Shown: piece after piece, positions 1-10,049 of the stretch | Position numbering within the stretch: the stretch's first letter is position 1 | Layout: each line of letters starts with the position of its first letter | Source: Pseudothermotoga hypogea DSM 11164 = NBRC 106472 | GTDB taxonomy: Bacteria; Thermotogota; Thermotogae; Thermotogales; DSM-5069 | Length of the DNA stretch: 64,000 nucleotides | Assembly: GCF_000816145.1 (NCBI RefSeq) | Contig: NZ_CP007141.1 | Span: forward strand, 1,612,001-1,676,000 | Reading direction: 5' to 3' | Made by a program: the position numbers and the translations under genes | Notes under the pieces: model-generated | The model's input: the letters and a program-made list of their open reading frames with translations, nothing else | Told to the model about the DNA's origin: nothing | The model's database searches: none

Positions 1-1
1 G

Positions 2-1660
2 GAACTGCGTGAAGTTTTCATGTTTCCGTTCGAAGCAGCTGTTAAATGCGCCAACGTCATGTCGGTGATGAACTCTTACAGTGAGATCGACGGCGTTCCG
101 TGTGCTTGCTCGGAGGAACTCTTGAGTGATGTGCTCAGGAAAGAGTGGGGTTTCAAAGGGATCGTAGTCTCTGACTATTTCGCCATCGATGTTTTGAGAA
201 GTTACCACAGAATTGCCAGAGACAAAGGCCAAGCGGCGAAATTAGCCCTCCAGGCAGGTATCGATATAGAACTTCCCAGGATAGATTGCTACTATGAACT
301 GAAAAGACTCGTTGAGACGGGTGAGGTTTCTGAAAGTGCTCTGGATGAAGCGGTCTACAGGGTATTACTGATGAAGTTCCGGCTTGGATTGTTTGAACAC
401 CCTTATGTGGAAGATTGTGCCTCGTTACCAAAGCACGACGATCTTGCACTGGAAGTGGCGAGAAAATCGATCGTTCTTCTGAAAAACGATGGAATACTTC
501 CTTTGAAGAAGAACCTCAGGGTCGCGTTGGTGGGGCCAAACGCGAAGAGTGTACGGAACATGTTCGGTGACTATTCTTATTACACACACATAAAGGCGCT
601 ACTCGACACCGCCAATCTGGGATCGATCAACGCGCCGAGTTTCAATCTGAAGAGAGTGGATCAGATCGTCAACAAGGAACTGCAGCGCGTCATGAGTGTG
701 TACGATGCGTTGAAGAGTGAAGGTGTCGATGTTGAATGGGCCGAAGGTTGCGGTGTGCTGGAAGGAGACGAAAGCACTATTCGTGAAGCAGTAAATCTGG
801 CGGAGAAATGTGACGTGATCGTGGCTGTAATGGGCGACAGGTCTGGTTTGACGAAGGACTGTACATCGGGTGAGTCAAGGGACAGCGCGAATTTGAGGCT
901 TCCCGGTCTACAGGAAAGATTGTTGCTGGAGCTTGCGAAGACGCACAAACCCATCGTGCTGGTGCTTTTGACCGGCAGACCGTACGCACTGGAAAGTGTC
1001 GAGGACAAAATGAGTGCGATACTGGAAGCGTGGTTGCCAGCGGAAGCCGGTGGACAAGCGATCGTGGACGTGTTGCTCGGCAGAGTGAACCCTTCTGGAA
1101 AGCTTCCGATCAGTTTTCCAAGAAGTGCTGGTCAGATTCCCGTGTTCCACTATGTGAAACCCTCTGGCGGTAGATCACACTGGCACAAAGACTACGTAGA
1201 TGAGCCGGTCGAGCCACTTTATCCGTTTGGACACGGTTTGTCCTACACGAAATTCGAGTACTCGAACTTTTACATCGAATCCAAGCGAGTTCCCACAGCC
1301 GGCGAGATCGTCCTGAAAGTAGACGTGAAAAACGTGGGAGAAAGAGAGGGAGAAGAAGTCGTTCAACTGTACGTTGGTCGAGAGCACGGTTCGGTGACAA
1401 GACCCTTGAAGGAACTGAAGGGTTTTGCGAGAGTGCATCTCGAGCCCGGTCAGAAGAAGACGGTGCAGTTCAAGATACATACCGATGTCCTTTCCTATTA
1501 CAACAGAAGGATGGAGCTCGTTGTCGAGCCTGGTGTGTACAGGTTCATGGTGGGCGCTTCATCTGTCGATATCAGGTTCTCGGATGAGGTGGAGTTGGTG
1601 GGCGAGGAGAGAAAGGTCCCAAGTCTGAGGAAATTTTTCAGTGAAACGGAGGTATTCTGA
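2..1660 (+). CDS. GH3 beta-xylosidase/beta-glucosidase, 5' end outside window
   Basis: The open frame runs to the window edge, so the N-terminal part of the GH3 TIM barrel is missing; 552 residues are visible of a family usually 720-780 long. The nucleophile motif VVSDY is present (Asp codon at 173-175). It is followed by the (alpha/beta)6 sandwich domain and a C-terminal fibronectin-III-like domain (from about GEIVLKVDVKNVG). The stop touches the GTG of the acetyl xylan esterase, so the two are translated together. The pairing of a GH3 xylosidase with a CE7 esterase is the same as in the T. maritima xylan locus, which makes exo-cleavage of xylo-oligosaccharides the likely job. Strict beta-glucosidase activity cannot be excluded. 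No signal peptide can be judged because the start is not visible. Confidence 0.88.
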   Translation, partial: ELREVFMFPFEAAVKCANVMSVMNSYSEIDGVPCACSEELLSDVLRKEWGFKGIVVSDYFAIDVLRSYHRIARDKGQAAKLALQAGIDIELPRIDCYYELKRLVETGEVSESALDEAVYRVLLMKFRLGLFEHPYVEDCASLPKHDDLALEVARKSIVLLKNDGILPLKKNLRVALVGPNAKSVRNMFGDYSYYTHIKALLDTANLGSINAPSFNLKRVDQIVNKELQRVMSVYDALKSEGVDVEWAEGCGVLEGDESTIREAVNLAEKCDVIVAVMGDRSGLTKDCTSGESRDSANLRLPGLQERLLLELAKTHKPIVLVLLTGRPYALESVEDKMSAILEAWLPAEAGGQAIVDVLLGRVNPSGKLPISFPRSAGQIPVFHYVKPSGGRSHWHKDYVDEPVEPLYPFGHGLSYTKFEYSNFYIESKRVPTAGEIVLKVDVKNVGEREGEEVVQLYVGREHGSVTRPLKELKGFARVHLEPGQKKTVQFKIHTDVLSYYNRRMELVVEPGVYRFMVGASSVDIRFSDEVELVGEERKVPSLRKFFSETEVF

Positions 1661-2641
1661 GTGGCACAGTACGATCTGCCACTCGAGCAGTTGAGACAAT
1701 ACCTACCTGAGAGGAAAGAGGAACCGGACTTTGATGATTTCTGGCGGGAGACAATAAGTGAGAGCCTGGGGCGCTTCGAGCCACCAGTTTTTGAAGAAGT
1801 GGATTCTGGACTGAAACTGCTGAAGACTTACGATGTCACGTTCAGCGGATACATGGGTCAGAAGATCAAGGCATGGTTTATCGTCCCGAAGGACTTGAAG
1901 GATGAACTTCCATGTGTGGTCGAGTTCGTTGGTTATGGTGGTGGAAGAGGTTTTCCACACGACTGGCTACTCTACGTGTGTGCAAACTTCGTGCACCTCG
2001 TCATGGACACGCGCAGCCAAGGAAGCAGCTGGCTCAAAGGCGACACGCCGGACTATGAACCTTCTCATGGACCACAGTATCCTGGCTTCATGACGAGGGG
2101 CATACTCGATCCGAGGACTTACTACTACAGAAGGGTTTTCACCGATGCCGTGATGGCCGTTCAGTCTGTCGCGTTTCTTCCAGGCGTCGATGCCAAGAGG
2201 ATAGCCGTGGCGGGGACGAGCCAAGGTGGCGGCATAGCGCTCGCCACCGCGGCTCTCGCTCAGGGGGTGAAAGGGCTGATCTGTGATGTGCCTTTCCTGT
2301 GTCACTTCGAGCGGGCAGTGAAACTGGTGGACAGCATGCCTTACGCTGAGATCAGTAGTTACTGCAAGGTTCATCCAGAACAAACCGAGACAGTTTTCAA
2401 GACGCTGTCTTACTTTGACGGGGTGAACTTTGCAGTGAGAGCAAAGTGTCCGGCCTTGTTTTCCGTGGCACTCATGGACGACATATGTCCACCTTCCACG
2501 ATCTTCGCTGCCTACAACTACTACGCCGGACCCAAGAGAATCGAAGTCTATCCTTTTGCTGGCCACGAGGGAGGGGGATCGTATCACACAAGACTTAAGA
2601 TACAATTTTTGCAAGAGATTTTTTCACTTCGGGAGGTATGA
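1661..2641 (+). CDS. axeA: Acetyl xylan esterase / cephalosporin-C deacetylase, CE7 family
   Basis: This 326-residue alpha/beta hydrolase has the length of the T. maritima CE7 enzyme (about 325). The nucleophile elbow GTSQGGG puts the catalytic serine at residue 187. The acid lies in ALMDD and the histidine in FAGHEGG near the C-terminus. The RGILD and RSQG segments typical of CE7 are present. CE7 enzymes are cytoplasmic hexamers that remove acetyl groups from short xylo-oligosaccharides after uptake; no signal peptide is visible, which agrees. The GTG start directly follows the GH3 stop codon and uses a GGAGGT just upstream inside that gene. Together with the xylosidase and alpha-glucuronidase it would strip side groups from imported oligosaccharides. 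Confidence 0.92.
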   Translation: MAQYDLPLEQLRQYLPERKEEPDFDDFWRETISESLGRFEPPVFEEVDSGLKLLKTYDVTFSGYMGQKIKAWFIVPKDLKDELPCVVEFVGYGGGRGFPHDWLLYVCANFVHLVMDTRSQGSSWLKGDTPDYEPSHGPQYPGFMTRGILDPRTYYYRRVFTDAVMAVQSVAFLPGVDAKRIAVAGTSQGGGIALATAALAQGVKGLICDVPFLCHFERAVKLVDSMPYAEISSYCKVHPEQTETVFKTLSYFDGVNFAVRAKCPALFSVALMDDICPPSTIFAAYNYYAGPKRIEVYPFAGHEGGGSYHTRLKIQFLQEIFSLREV

Positions 2642-2644
2642 GCC

Positions 2645-3781
2645 TTGAAATACAACTCTCCGTGGATCAAAGTGCTCAACAAGAGGAACATTTTGAAGAT
2701 CGTGCATGAGAATCGACCCGTGTCGCGTTCGGAGATCTCCGAAATCACGGGCTTGACACCGAGCAGTGTCACACGGATCACGAAAGAACTGATCGAAGAG
2801 GGCTTCGTGCAGGAAATAGGCTCGGAAGGGAAGAATTCCCCTGGTAGACGTCGAATCCTGCTCGATATAAAGAACAATGCGTTCCTCAGTCTCGTGTTCG
2901 ATGTCGGCGTGAACGTCACCACCTACGGCCTCGGCTACTTCGATGGTACAGTGTCGCTCGGTGGTTCCTTCGAGACGCCCAGGGCACCCGAAAAGTTCTT
3001 CATGAAAGTGAGAGAAATCTTCGAGAAGTACTCCCTCGACAATAAGATCAGCCGTGTTTCGTTATCTGTGCCAGGTATGGTGAACATGGAGGAGAACCGA
3101 ATACTGATGGCACCGAACCTTGGTTGGCGCGACGTCTCGATAAATGAGTTTCTGCAACTGGGCGTTCCGATACTCGCAGACAACGAGGCTAACCTCTCCG
3201 TACTTGCGGAGAAGTACCATTCAGAGGATATGAAGGAAGTGAAGGAGGCAATCTTTATAGTCGTGAGGGAAGGTGTCGGCACGGGTGTTCTCATCGACGG
3301 GAAGTTGTACCGTGGCCCGACGTACACAGCGGGCGAAGCTGGGCACATGACGGTGGACATGCGCTCCAACAGGCTTTGTCACTGTTCAAACAAAGGGTGC
3401 TGGGAATTCTATGCGTCGATCAACTGGGCGATAGAACACTACGAAGGCAAATTGGAGGGGAAGAACGCGATAGAGAAGTTCGCCGCGCTGAAAAAGAGAG
3501 AAGACAGCAGAAAAGTTTTAGAAAAGTTAGCTCAGAACATCGCGATCGGTATCGTGAACATTGTGAACATCCTGAATCCGGAAATAGTGATACTGGGTGG
3601 AGAGGTTCAGGACCTTGGAGAGTACTTCTATCGGATCGTACAGGAAGAGGTCAAACAGAGGGCACTGAAGGACGCGACGAAGCAACTGAAGATAAGACCT
3701 TCGATCTTCGGAACCATAAGTTCGAACTTGGTGGGTGCTGCGGTCCTCGCCGTCGAGAACATCATTGAGAACGTGAGGTGA
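2645..3781 (+). CDS. xylR: ROK-family transcriptional repressor, probably xylose-responsive (XylR-like)
   Basis: This 378-residue protein has an N-terminal winged helix-turn-helix (about residues 10-65, SRSEISEITGLTPSSVTR). A ROK sugar-binding domain follows, with the zinc motif CHCSNKGCWE near residue 245. It starts with TTG at 2645, three bases after the esterase stop, with GGGAGG upstream. ROK repressors with this layout respond to a monosaccharide inducer. The position between the esterase and xylulokinase suggests xylose control of this locus, but that is inferred from context only. ROK sugar kinases are excluded by the DNA-binding domain. Confidence 0.85.
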   Translation: MKYNSPWIKVLNKRNILKIVHENRPVSRSEISEITGLTPSSVTRITKELIEEGFVQEIGSEGKNSPGRRRILLDIKNNAFLSLVFDVGVNVTTYGLGYFDGTVSLGGSFETPRAPEKFFMKVREIFEKYSLDNKISRVSLSVPGMVNMEENRILMAPNLGWRDVSINEFLQLGVPILADNEANLSVLAEKYHSEDMKEVKEAIFIVVREGVGTGVLIDGKLYRGPTYTAGEAGHMTVDMRSNRLCHCSNKGCWEFYASINWAIEHYEGKLEGKNAIEKFAALKKREDSRKVLEKLAQNIAIGIVNIVNILNPEIVILGGEVQDLGEYFYRIVQEEVKQRALKDATKQLKIRPSIFGTISSNLVGAAVLAVENIIENVR

Positions 3782-3791
3782 GGTGGTACTC

Positions 3792-5276
3792 TTGGAATTG
3801 TTTCTGGGCTTAGACCTTGGAACGACCGGGGTGAAGGGGATCCTCGTTGATGCGAGGGGAAGCCTTGTCGCCGTGCACGGTGAAAGACTTTCGCTCTCGA
3901 CCCCAAAGCCGGCGTGGGCAGAGCAAAATCCCAACGAGTGGTGGTCCGCAACGTTGAAAGTGTTGAAAGCACTCTCAAACCGTTCGCGTGAGATTGGCGG
4001 AAGGATACGGGCACTCGCCACGAGTGGGCAGATGCACAGTCTTGTGGTCGTCGATGGGGAAGGTCGTGTTCTTCGAGATGCGATACTGTGGTGCGACCAG
4101 AGGACTTACGTTGAGTGTGACGAGGCCACGAATTTGCTTGGAGGAGAAGAGCAGGTTCTGAAGATCGTTGGTAATCCGATCCTGCCTGGTTTCACACTGC
4201 CGAAGTTGCTCTGGCTGAGAAAGAATGAACCTGAGCTGTACAAGAGGATTTACAAGGTCATGCTCCCAAAGGACTTTATCAACTACATGCTCACGGGTAA
4301 CATAGCAACGGACCATTCGGATGCATCCGGAACCACAATGTACGACGTTTTCAGAATGCGCTGGAGCGAAGAACTTCTCAGAACTTTGAAGATATCAACT
4401 GAGATTCTTCCCGAGATTCTGCCATCGAACGGAATCGTTGGAAAGGTGAAACGAGAGCTCGCAGAAGAGCTCGATCTTCAGGACGTGATCGTCGTCGCGG
4501 GGGGTGCGGACAACGCCTGTGCGGCGCTCGGTGTGGGTGTGATCGAACCGGGAGACGTGATGGTGAGCCTTGGTACCTCTGGGACCGTGGTGGCACCAAC
4601 GGACGTTGGTTCGTACGATCCAATGGGCAGGGTTCACTTCTTCGCACACACGGTTCCAAACATGAGATACCACATGGGCGTGATGCTCACAGCTACGTAC
4701 TCTCTGGAATGGTTCAAGGAGAGATTTTTGGAAGAGGGATACGACGACATAAACGACTGTGTGGCGAGAACGCCGATCGGTTCGAACGGGATCATTTTCT
4801 TGCCCTATCTGAACGGTGAAAGAACACCTCACAGGGACCCGCACGCGAGGGGTGTAATCTTCGGACTGTCTTCCTTCCATTCGAAGTGGGATGTGGTGCG
4901 CGCGATCTTCGAGGGGGTAACTTTCGGAATAAGAGATTCCTTCGAGATTCTTAAGGAACTGGGCCTGGAACCCAAGAACGTACGTATTACTGGAGGAGGT
5001 TCGAAGAGTAAGGTTTGGAACCAGATGTTGGCCGATGCACTCGGCGTTGAGATACAGAAGCCCCTGGTGGATGAAGGGGCATCTTACGGTGCGGCGATCT
5101 TGGCGTGTTCAGGTTATTCAAAACTGGATGTGAGAAAGGTATCTAAAGAGTGGTTCAAGCTGAGGGAAACGACTCGACCAACGCCCGAAAACAGAGGAGC
5201 TTATGATAAGGTCTACGCGAGATTTAAGGAATTGTACCACGTTTTGAAGGACACGTTCCGGGAGGGACAGGTCTGA
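3792..5276 (+). CDS. xylB: Xylulokinase
   Basis: This FGGY-family kinase of 494 residues phosphorylates D-xylulose to D-xylulose 5-phosphate in the cytoplasm. The N-terminal phosphate-binding loop LGLDLGTTGVK, the QMHSLV segment, the catalytic GGADNACAALG aspartate and the C-terminal RITGGGSKS adenosine motif are all typical of XylB. I place the start at TTG 3792, because the ribosome binding site GAGGTGG (3780-3786) sits five bases before it. A GTG at 3783 would overlap that site. No xylose isomerase gene is in the window, so it must lie elsewhere. Confidence 0.9.
   Translation: MELFLGLDLGTTGVKGILVDARGSLVAVHGERLSLSTPKPAWAEQNPNEWWSATLKVLKALSNRSREIGGRIRALATSGQMHSLVVVDGEGRVLRDAILWCDQRTYVECDEATNLLGGEEQVLKIVGNPILPGFTLPKLLWLRKNEPELYKRIYKVMLPKDFINYMLTGNIATDHSDASGTTMYDVFRMRWSEELLRTLKISTEILPEILPSNGIVGKVKRELAEELDLQDVIVVAGGADNACAALGVGVIEPGDVMVSLGTSGTVVAPTDVGSYDPMGRVHFFAHTVPNMRYHMGVMLTATYSLEWFKERFLEEGYDDINDCVARTPIGSNGIIFLPYLNGERTPHRDPHARGVIFGLSSFHSKWDVVRAIFEGVTFGIRDSFEILKELGLEPKNVRITGGGSKSKVWNQMLADALGVEIQKPLVDEGASYGAAILACSGYSKLDVRKVSKEWFKLRETTRPTPENRGAYDKVYARFKELYHVLKDTFREGQV
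5261..5266 (+). promoter_or_regulatory. Ribosome binding site pointing to a CTG start
   Basis: GGAGGG lies inside the end of xylulokinase. Six bases downstream is CTG (5273-5275), which overlaps the xylB stop as CTGA. No ATG, GTG or TTG stands at a usable distance, so this site argues for a rare CTG start of the next gene. Confidence 0.5.
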
Positions 5277-5695
5277 AAAATGCTCTGGCCTACGTTTTCC
5301 TGTTGATCAACGTTTTGTTGTCGTTCCAGATGCTTTTCGAAGCGTACAAGTTTTTCTACACCGCGGCTGCTTCGGTAGGAATGAAGATCGAAACGATGAA
5401 CGTCCTCAACAAGTTTTTTATCATCGTCTTCGCGGTGTTGATCATCGCGATGATTGTGTATTTTGAAAACCATTACAGAAACAGGGCCAAGGAAGGGATG
5501 AAGAGACTTCTTGATCGCTTCTTCATCTTCACAGGGCTTCAATTCTTACTGATCACATTCTTTCAGACTCCTTTCTTCCTGACGCTGGGCTACAGGCTTG
5601 GTTGGTCGGAGTGTGCGAGGTACTTTGTCAAACCCGCGCTCGGTATCCTGCTTGTGTTTTTCTCACTGAGACTTCGTTCAAAACACGATCACTGA
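5273..5695 (+). CDS. Small four-helix membrane protein of unknown function
   Basis: With the CTG start at 5273 the product is 140 residues; with the next alternative, TTG 5303, it would be 130 and lose part of its first hydrophobic helix. Four hydrophobic stretches are visible (about residues 5-26, 45-68, 83-100 and 112-132), with a basic loop NHYRNRAKEGMKR between the second and third. I do not recognise the family. It overlaps xylB by four bases, so it belongs to the xylan operon and ends it, being followed by 200 bases with a promoter. A role in the membrane next to the xyloside importer is possible but not shown. Confidence 0.6.
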   Translation: MKNALAYVFLLINVLLSFQMLFEAYKFFYTAAASVGMKIETMNVLNKFFIIVFAVLIIAMIVYFENHYRNRAKEGMKRLLDRFFIFTGLQFLLITFFQTPFFLTLGYRLGWSECARYFVKPALGILLVFFSLRLRSKHDH

Positions 5696-5830
5696 ACGTA
5701 CCGCATGTCGATGAGCGAGCAAGAATGTGAAAGAAGGTAGAACAAAAAGCCAGAATGAGAAATGCTGAAAAAGAAGTGTGAAAAGTGAGAACCATTCTAT
5801 TTAATCCAGGGATATCACCCGACACTGCGA

Positions 5831-5860
5831 TTGACACGAATGTGACGGTCATGTCAAAAT
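5831..5860 (+). promoter_or_regulatory. Candidate promoter of the xyloside ABC operon
   Basis: A perfect -35 box TTGACA (5831-5836) is followed after 18 bases by CAAAAT (5855-5860), which gives a start near 5867 and a leader of about 30 bases. It lies in the only sizeable gap (5696-5896) between xylB's operon and the transporter. The stretch TGACGGTCATGTCA inside the spacer contains a small inverted repeat that may be an operator. Nothing else is recognisable in the gap. Confidence 0.5.
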
Positions 5861-5896
5861 AATTGCGGTCAGTAAAGAAACAACGGGGGTAGTTTC

Positions 5897-6880
5897 ATGC
5901 TCACTTACCTGTTAAGAAGGCTTTTCTTCGCAATACCACTCCTCTTTCTCATAGCGGTCGTCTCGTTCATCATCATAGAACTCCCACCGGGAGATTATCT
6001 GACAGTGTACGTGATGAACCTCAAGCAAAGCGGTGAGGCCATAGATGAAGCAGCTCTGCAGGTTCTCAGAACGCGCTACGGCCTCGACAAACCTCTCCTG
6101 GTGAGATTCTTCATATGGTTCAAAGGAGTTCTTAAGGGCGACTTTGGTTATTCCTTCATGTGGGAAAAACCGGTCAGTCAGCTCATTGGACCGCGCCTTT
6201 GGTACACGGTGCTCATCTCGGTGCTGGCAACCGCTTTCGCCTGGGTCTTTGGTTTTCTCATCGGTGTCTACTCAGGCATTCATCAGTACTCGATAGGCGA
6301 TTACACATTCACCGTTCTCGGTTACATAGGCCTTGCGACTCCGAACTTTCTGCTCGCGTTGATACTCCTCTGGGCAGTGTACGTGACTTTCGGTGTGAGC
6401 TTAGGTGGATTGTTCTCGCCGGAGTACGCGAACGCTCCGTGGAGCTGGGCAAAGTTCGTTGATCTCTTGAAGCACATCTGGTTACCGGTGATCGTCATAG
6501 GTACGGGCAGCATGGCAGGCCTGATAAGGATTCTACGTGCGAACTTGCTGGACGAGCTCGAGAAGCCTTACGTGATTGCGGCAAAGGCAAGGGGCGTTCC
6601 CGGCAAGGAACTGTACTGGAAATACCCGCTGCGAGTGGCGGTGATACCGTTCGCGAGTACCGCAGGATGGGTTCTGCCCGAGATAGTTTCTGGTGCGGTT
6701 GTGACCGGGATCGTTTTGAACCTTCCAACAGTGGGTGTGATACTGCTCGATGCTCTCAAATCGCAGGACATGTATCTGGCGGGGAGCCTGGTGATGTTCT
6801 TGAGCATATTTACGATCATTGGAACGGTGATTTCCGACATCCTCCTCGCATGGTTGGATCCGAGAATACGTTTCGAGTGA
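5897..6880 (+). CDS. Oligopeptide-type ABC transporter permease (DppB/OppB family), xylo-oligosaccharide importer
   Basis: This 327-residue inner-membrane permease has the family hallmark N-terminus (MLTYLLRRLFFAIPLLF), six predicted helices and the cytoplasmic loop near AKARGVPGKELYWK that contacts the ATPase. It is the first gene of a five-gene importer (two permeases, two ATPases, one family-5 binding protein), with a GGGGGT site before the ATG. In Thermotogae many transporters of this type carry oligosaccharides rather than peptides. The xylan enzymes on both sides suggest xylo-oligosaccharides; peptide transport is the alternative. Confidence 0.9.
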   Translation: MLTYLLRRLFFAIPLLFLIAVVSFIIIELPPGDYLTVYVMNLKQSGEAIDEAALQVLRTRYGLDKPLLVRFFIWFKGVLKGDFGYSFMWEKPVSQLIGPRLWYTVLISVLATAFAWVFGFLIGVYSGIHQYSIGDYTFTVLGYIGLATPNFLLALILLWAVYVTFGVSLGGLFSPEYANAPWSWAKFVDLLKHIWLPVIVIGTGSMAGLIRILRANLLDELEKPYVIAAKARGVPGKELYWKYPLRVAVIPFASTAGWVLPEIVSGAVVTGIVLNLPTVGVILLDALKSQDMYLAGSLVMFLSIFTIIGTVISDILLAWLDPRIRFE

Positions 6881-6890
6881 GGTAGACCGG

Positions 6891-8006
6891 ATGGCGATCA
6901 ACGGGCGTGTGACCAAGAGAACCAAGGTTGAAGAGATCTATTTAGCGTCAGAATGGAAACTGATGTGGTGGCGGTTCAAGAAGAACAAACTCGCGATCGT
7001 TGGGCTCTTGGTATTGTTCGTTTTGTATGTCCTTGGTATCTTCTGTGAATTCTTCGCACCGTACAATCCTGAGAAAATCTACTCAGCTTACGTTTATGCT
7101 CCACCGCAGAGAATACATTTCTTCAAGGATGGCAAACTCACCAGGCCGTTCGTTTATGGTTTCAAGATCGAGCGCGATCCACAGACTCTCAGAAGGATTT
7201 ACAAAGAAGATCCGAGCAAAGTTTATCCGATCAAGTTCTTCGTGAGAGGAGACGAGTACAAGTTCTGGGGGATGTGGAAAACGAACCTGCACTTCTTCGG
7301 AGTGGAACGAGGCACGATGTTCTTGCTTGGCACGGATCGAATGGGCCGTGATGTTCTGTCACGTGTGCTCTACGGAGCGAGGATATCAACCACGATCGGT
7401 TTGGTTGGAGTCTTTCTAAGCATGGTGTTGGGTATCCTGATAGGTGGCATTTCGGGATATTACGGTGGCTGGGTGGACAACTTCGTGCAGCGGTCGATAG
7501 AGTTCATCAGGAGTATTCCAACTATCCCGTTGTGGATGGCACTCGCAGCAGCGTTGCCGAGGTATTGGTCACAGGTGAAGGTCTATTTTGGAATCACCGT
7601 GATCCTTTCTCTGGTAGGCTGGACTGGTTTGGCGCGTGTCGTACGAAGCAAATTTCTGGCGCTCAAAGAGGAAGACTACGTTGTTGCTGCGAGACTTGCT
7701 GGTGCAAGCGAATTCAGGGTCATTTTCAAGCACATGTTGCCAGCCCTGACGAGTCACCTGATAGCATCCGTGACACTCGCGATACCGGGCATGATCCTTG
7801 GTGAGACTGGACTGAGTTTTCTGGGTTTGGGACTCAGATCCCCTGCCATAAGCTGGGGAGTTTTGCTGCAAGAGGCGCAGAACATAAGAACTGTCGCATT
7901 GTATCCTTGGCTCCTTTCGCCTGCATTCTTTGTAATCGTGACAGTTTTGTGTTTCAACTTTGTTGGTGATGGTTTAAGAGATGCGGCAGATCCCTACAAG
8001 ACATGA
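6891..8006 (+). CDS. Oligopeptide-type ABC transporter permease (DppC/OppC family)
   Basis: This 371-residue permease partners the preceding one. It is longer than most DppC proteins (about 290-310) because of an insert between the first helix and the transport domain (about residues 65-130). The transport domain shows LGTDRMGRDVLSRVLYGARI and the coupling loop AARLAGASEFRVIFKH, both typical. The ATG is ten bases after the previous stop. Long first periplasmic loops of this kind are common in Thermotogae oligosaccharide transporters. Confidence 0.9.
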   Translation: MAINGRVTKRTKVEEIYLASEWKLMWWRFKKNKLAIVGLLVLFVLYVLGIFCEFFAPYNPEKIYSAYVYAPPQRIHFFKDGKLTRPFVYGFKIERDPQTLRRIYKEDPSKVYPIKFFVRGDEYKFWGMWKTNLHFFGVERGTMFLLGTDRMGRDVLSRVLYGARISTTIGLVGVFLSMVLGILIGGISGYYGGWVDNFVQRSIEFIRSIPTIPLWMALAAALPRYWSQVKVYFGITVILSLVGWTGLARVVRSKFLALKEEDYVVAARLAGASEFRVIFKHMLPALTSHLIASVTLAIPGMILGETGLSFLGLGLRSPAISWGVLLQEAQNIRTVALYPWLLSPAFFVIVTVLCFNFVGDGLRDAADPYKT

Positions 8007-8016
8007 GGGGAGGAGC

Positions 8017-9006
8017 ATGAGGAAGGTTCTGGAAGTTAAGAACTTACGAACTCACTTTGAGCTTGTTGAAGGAACTATTAGAGCCGTCGACGGGGTCAGC
8101 TTTCAGTTGAACGAGGGTGAGGTGCTGGGCATCGTCGGTGAATCAGGCTGCGGAAAAAGCGTGACGGCGCAGTCTATCATGAGGATACTCCCAAAGTCGG
8201 CCAAGATTGTGGGTGGGGAGATCTTGTTTTGGAACCAGCAAGGTGCGATGGATTTGACAAAGCTGGATTCTGAAGGCGAGCAGATGAGAAACATTCGAGG
8301 AAAAGACATCGCGATGATCTTTCAGGAACCGGCCGCCTGTTTTGCCCCAGTTTACACCGTGGGTGAACAAATGATCGAGGCCATCCTCTTGCACGAAGAC
8401 ATGTCGAAGCAGGAAGCGAGAAGATTGGCACTCAAAATGCTCGAAAAGGTCAAGATACCCAATCCAGAGAGCGTTCTGGACCGATACTCGTTTCAGCTCT
8501 CGGGAGGAATGCTACAAAGGTGTATGATTGCGATGGCTCTGTCCTTGAATCCGAAAGTCTTGATAGCTGACGAACCAACGACAGCACTTGATGTGACGAT
8601 TCAGGCACAGATAATCTATCTGGTGAAGCAACTCCAAAAGGAGTACAGTTCTGCGATCATGTGGATCACGCACGATATGGGCGTGATTGCGCAGATATCT
8701 GACAGGGTTGCCGTGATGTACCTGGGACAAATCGTTGAGACGGCACCGGTCAAGGATCTTTTTCGAAACCCGCTGCATCCCTACACAAGGGCGCTGTTGC
8801 GATCCATACCAAGGTTGGCCCGAAGGAAGAAGAAGCTTGAAGCGATAAAAGGTGTCGTACCCGATCCTTATAACTTACCCATCGGTTGCCGGTACCACAA
8901 CAGATGTGATAGCTTCATCCGAGGTCTTTGTGATGAGCGAGAACCGACGGAAGTCGAAGTCGATGTAGCCCACAGAGTGAAGTGCTTCCTTTATGGGGGT
9001 AGATGA
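8017..9006 (+). CDS. Oligopeptide-type ABC transporter ATPase (DppD/OppD family)
   Basis: This 329-residue ATPase has Walker A GESGCGKS, signature LSGGMLQR, Walker [13 protein letters not shown] and the C-terminal OppD/OppF extension with the cysteine-containing iron-sulfur-type motif ([15 protein letters not shown]). The ATG at 8017 is preceded by GGGGAGGA, so I prefer it to the longer frame from 7981, which overlaps the permease. It energises the importer together with the next gene. Confidence 0.92.
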   Translation: MRKVLEVKNLRTHFELVEGTIRAVDGVSFQLNEGEVLGIVGESGCGKSVTAQSIMRILPKSAKIVGGEILFWNQQGAMDLTKLDSEGEQMRNIRGKDIAMIFQEPAACFAPVYTVGEQMIEAILLHEDMSKQEARRLALKMLEKVKIPNPESVLDRYSFQLSGGMLQRCMIAMALSLNPKVLIADEPTTALDVTIQAQIIYLVKQLQKEYSSAIMWITHDMGVIAQISDRVAVMYLGQIVETAPVKDLFRNPLHPYTRALLRSIPRLARRKKKLEAIKGVVPDPYNLPIGCRYHNRCDSFIRGLCDEREPTEVEVDVAHRVKCFLYGGR

Positions 9007-9007
9007 A

Positions 9008-10033
9008 TTGGCCGCTGAACACAAGTTGCTCGAAGTGAGAAACTTGAAGAAGTATTTTCCTATCGAAAAGGGGCTCTTCAAGAGGGTCGTAGCGTATGTG
9101 AAGGCAGTGGATGACATAAGTTTCGATTTGTTTGAAGGCGAGACCCTCGCCCTCGTTGGAGAGTCCGGTTGCGGTAAGACGACGACTGCACGCTGCATAC
9201 TTCGAGCCATCGATCCAACTGAGGGTCAGATACTACTCAACATCGATGGAAGAATGGTGGACGTGGCAAAACTAAGTAGGAAGGAACTCAAGCCGCTCAG
9301 GAGGTATATGCAGCTGATCTTTCAAAATCCGTACACATCTTTGAACCCACGTTTGAAGGTGAAAGAAATCGTTGGAGAACCGCTGCTCGTTAACAAGATC
9401 GCCAAGGGCAAGGAACTGGAAGAGAAGGTCGCCGAACTCCTGGAAGCTGTTGGTTTGAGGCCGGAGTACATGGTCAGATATCCTCACGCGTTCAGCGGTG
9501 GTCAAAGACAACGGATCGTCATAGCAAGAGCTCTGGCCCTGAGACCAAGGTTGGTCATATGCGATGAGCCCGTTGCAGCCTTGGATGTGTCGATACGCGC
9601 GCAGATTTTGAACCTGCTCATGGAACTGCAGGAGAAGTTCAAGCTGACCTACATCTTCATCTCGCACGATTTGAGCGTGGTTCAACACGTGAGTGACAGG
9701 GTAGCTGTGATGTACCTCGGAAGGATTGTCGAGCTCGCGTCGACTGAGGGGCTCTTCGACTCGCCGAAGCATCCTTACACCGAATCCTTGCTTTTGTCGG
9801 TTCCCAAACCAGACCCGGAAGCGGTCGAAGAATTCAGGCCCATAGAGGGCGAAGTCCCGAGCCCGGTCAACCCGCCGTCTGGTTGCCATTTCCATCCGAG
9901 GTGTCAGTACGCGGAGGAAGTCTGCAGGACACGAGTGCCTGAGTTTCGAGACGTAGGTTTAGTCGAGAATCCGCACTACGTTGCTTGTCACTTTGCGGAA
10001 AGACTTTCGCTGAAAGGCGTGAGGCAACTTTAA
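9008..10033 (+). CDS. Oligopeptide-type ABC transporter ATPase (DppF/OppF family)
   Basis: This second ATPase of the importer has 341 residues, Walker [10 protein letters not shown], signature FSGGQRQR, Walker [13 protein letters not shown] and the C-terminal cysteine cluster [15 protein letters not shown] put the start at TTG 9008 with GGGGG (8995-8999) eight bases upstream. The ATG at 8993 has no ribosome binding site and overlaps the previous gene. It is co-transcribed with the other transport genes. Confidence 0.92.
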   Translation: MAAEHKLLEVRNLKKYFPIEKGLFKRVVAYVKAVDDISFDLFEGETLALVGESGCGKTTTARCILRAIDPTEGQILLNIDGRMVDVAKLSRKELKPLRRYMQLIFQNPYTSLNPRLKVKEIVGEPLLVNKIAKGKELEEKVAELLEAVGLRPEYMVRYPHAFSGGQRQRIVIARALALRPRLVICDEPVAALDVSIRAQILNLLMELQEKFKLTYIFISHDLSVVQHVSDRVAVMYLGRIVELASTEGLFDSPKHPYTESLLLSVPKPDPEAVEEFRPIEGEVPSPVNPPSGCHFHPRCQYAEEVCRTRVPEFRDVGLVENPHYVACHFAERLSLKGVRQL

Positions 10034-10049
10034 GAAAGGGGGTATCTGC

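Noticed and set aside
1967-2614. 215-codon minus-strand frame in the acetyl xylan esterase gene
   Set aside because: Antisense shadow; the plus strand carries the complete catalytic motifs of CE7.
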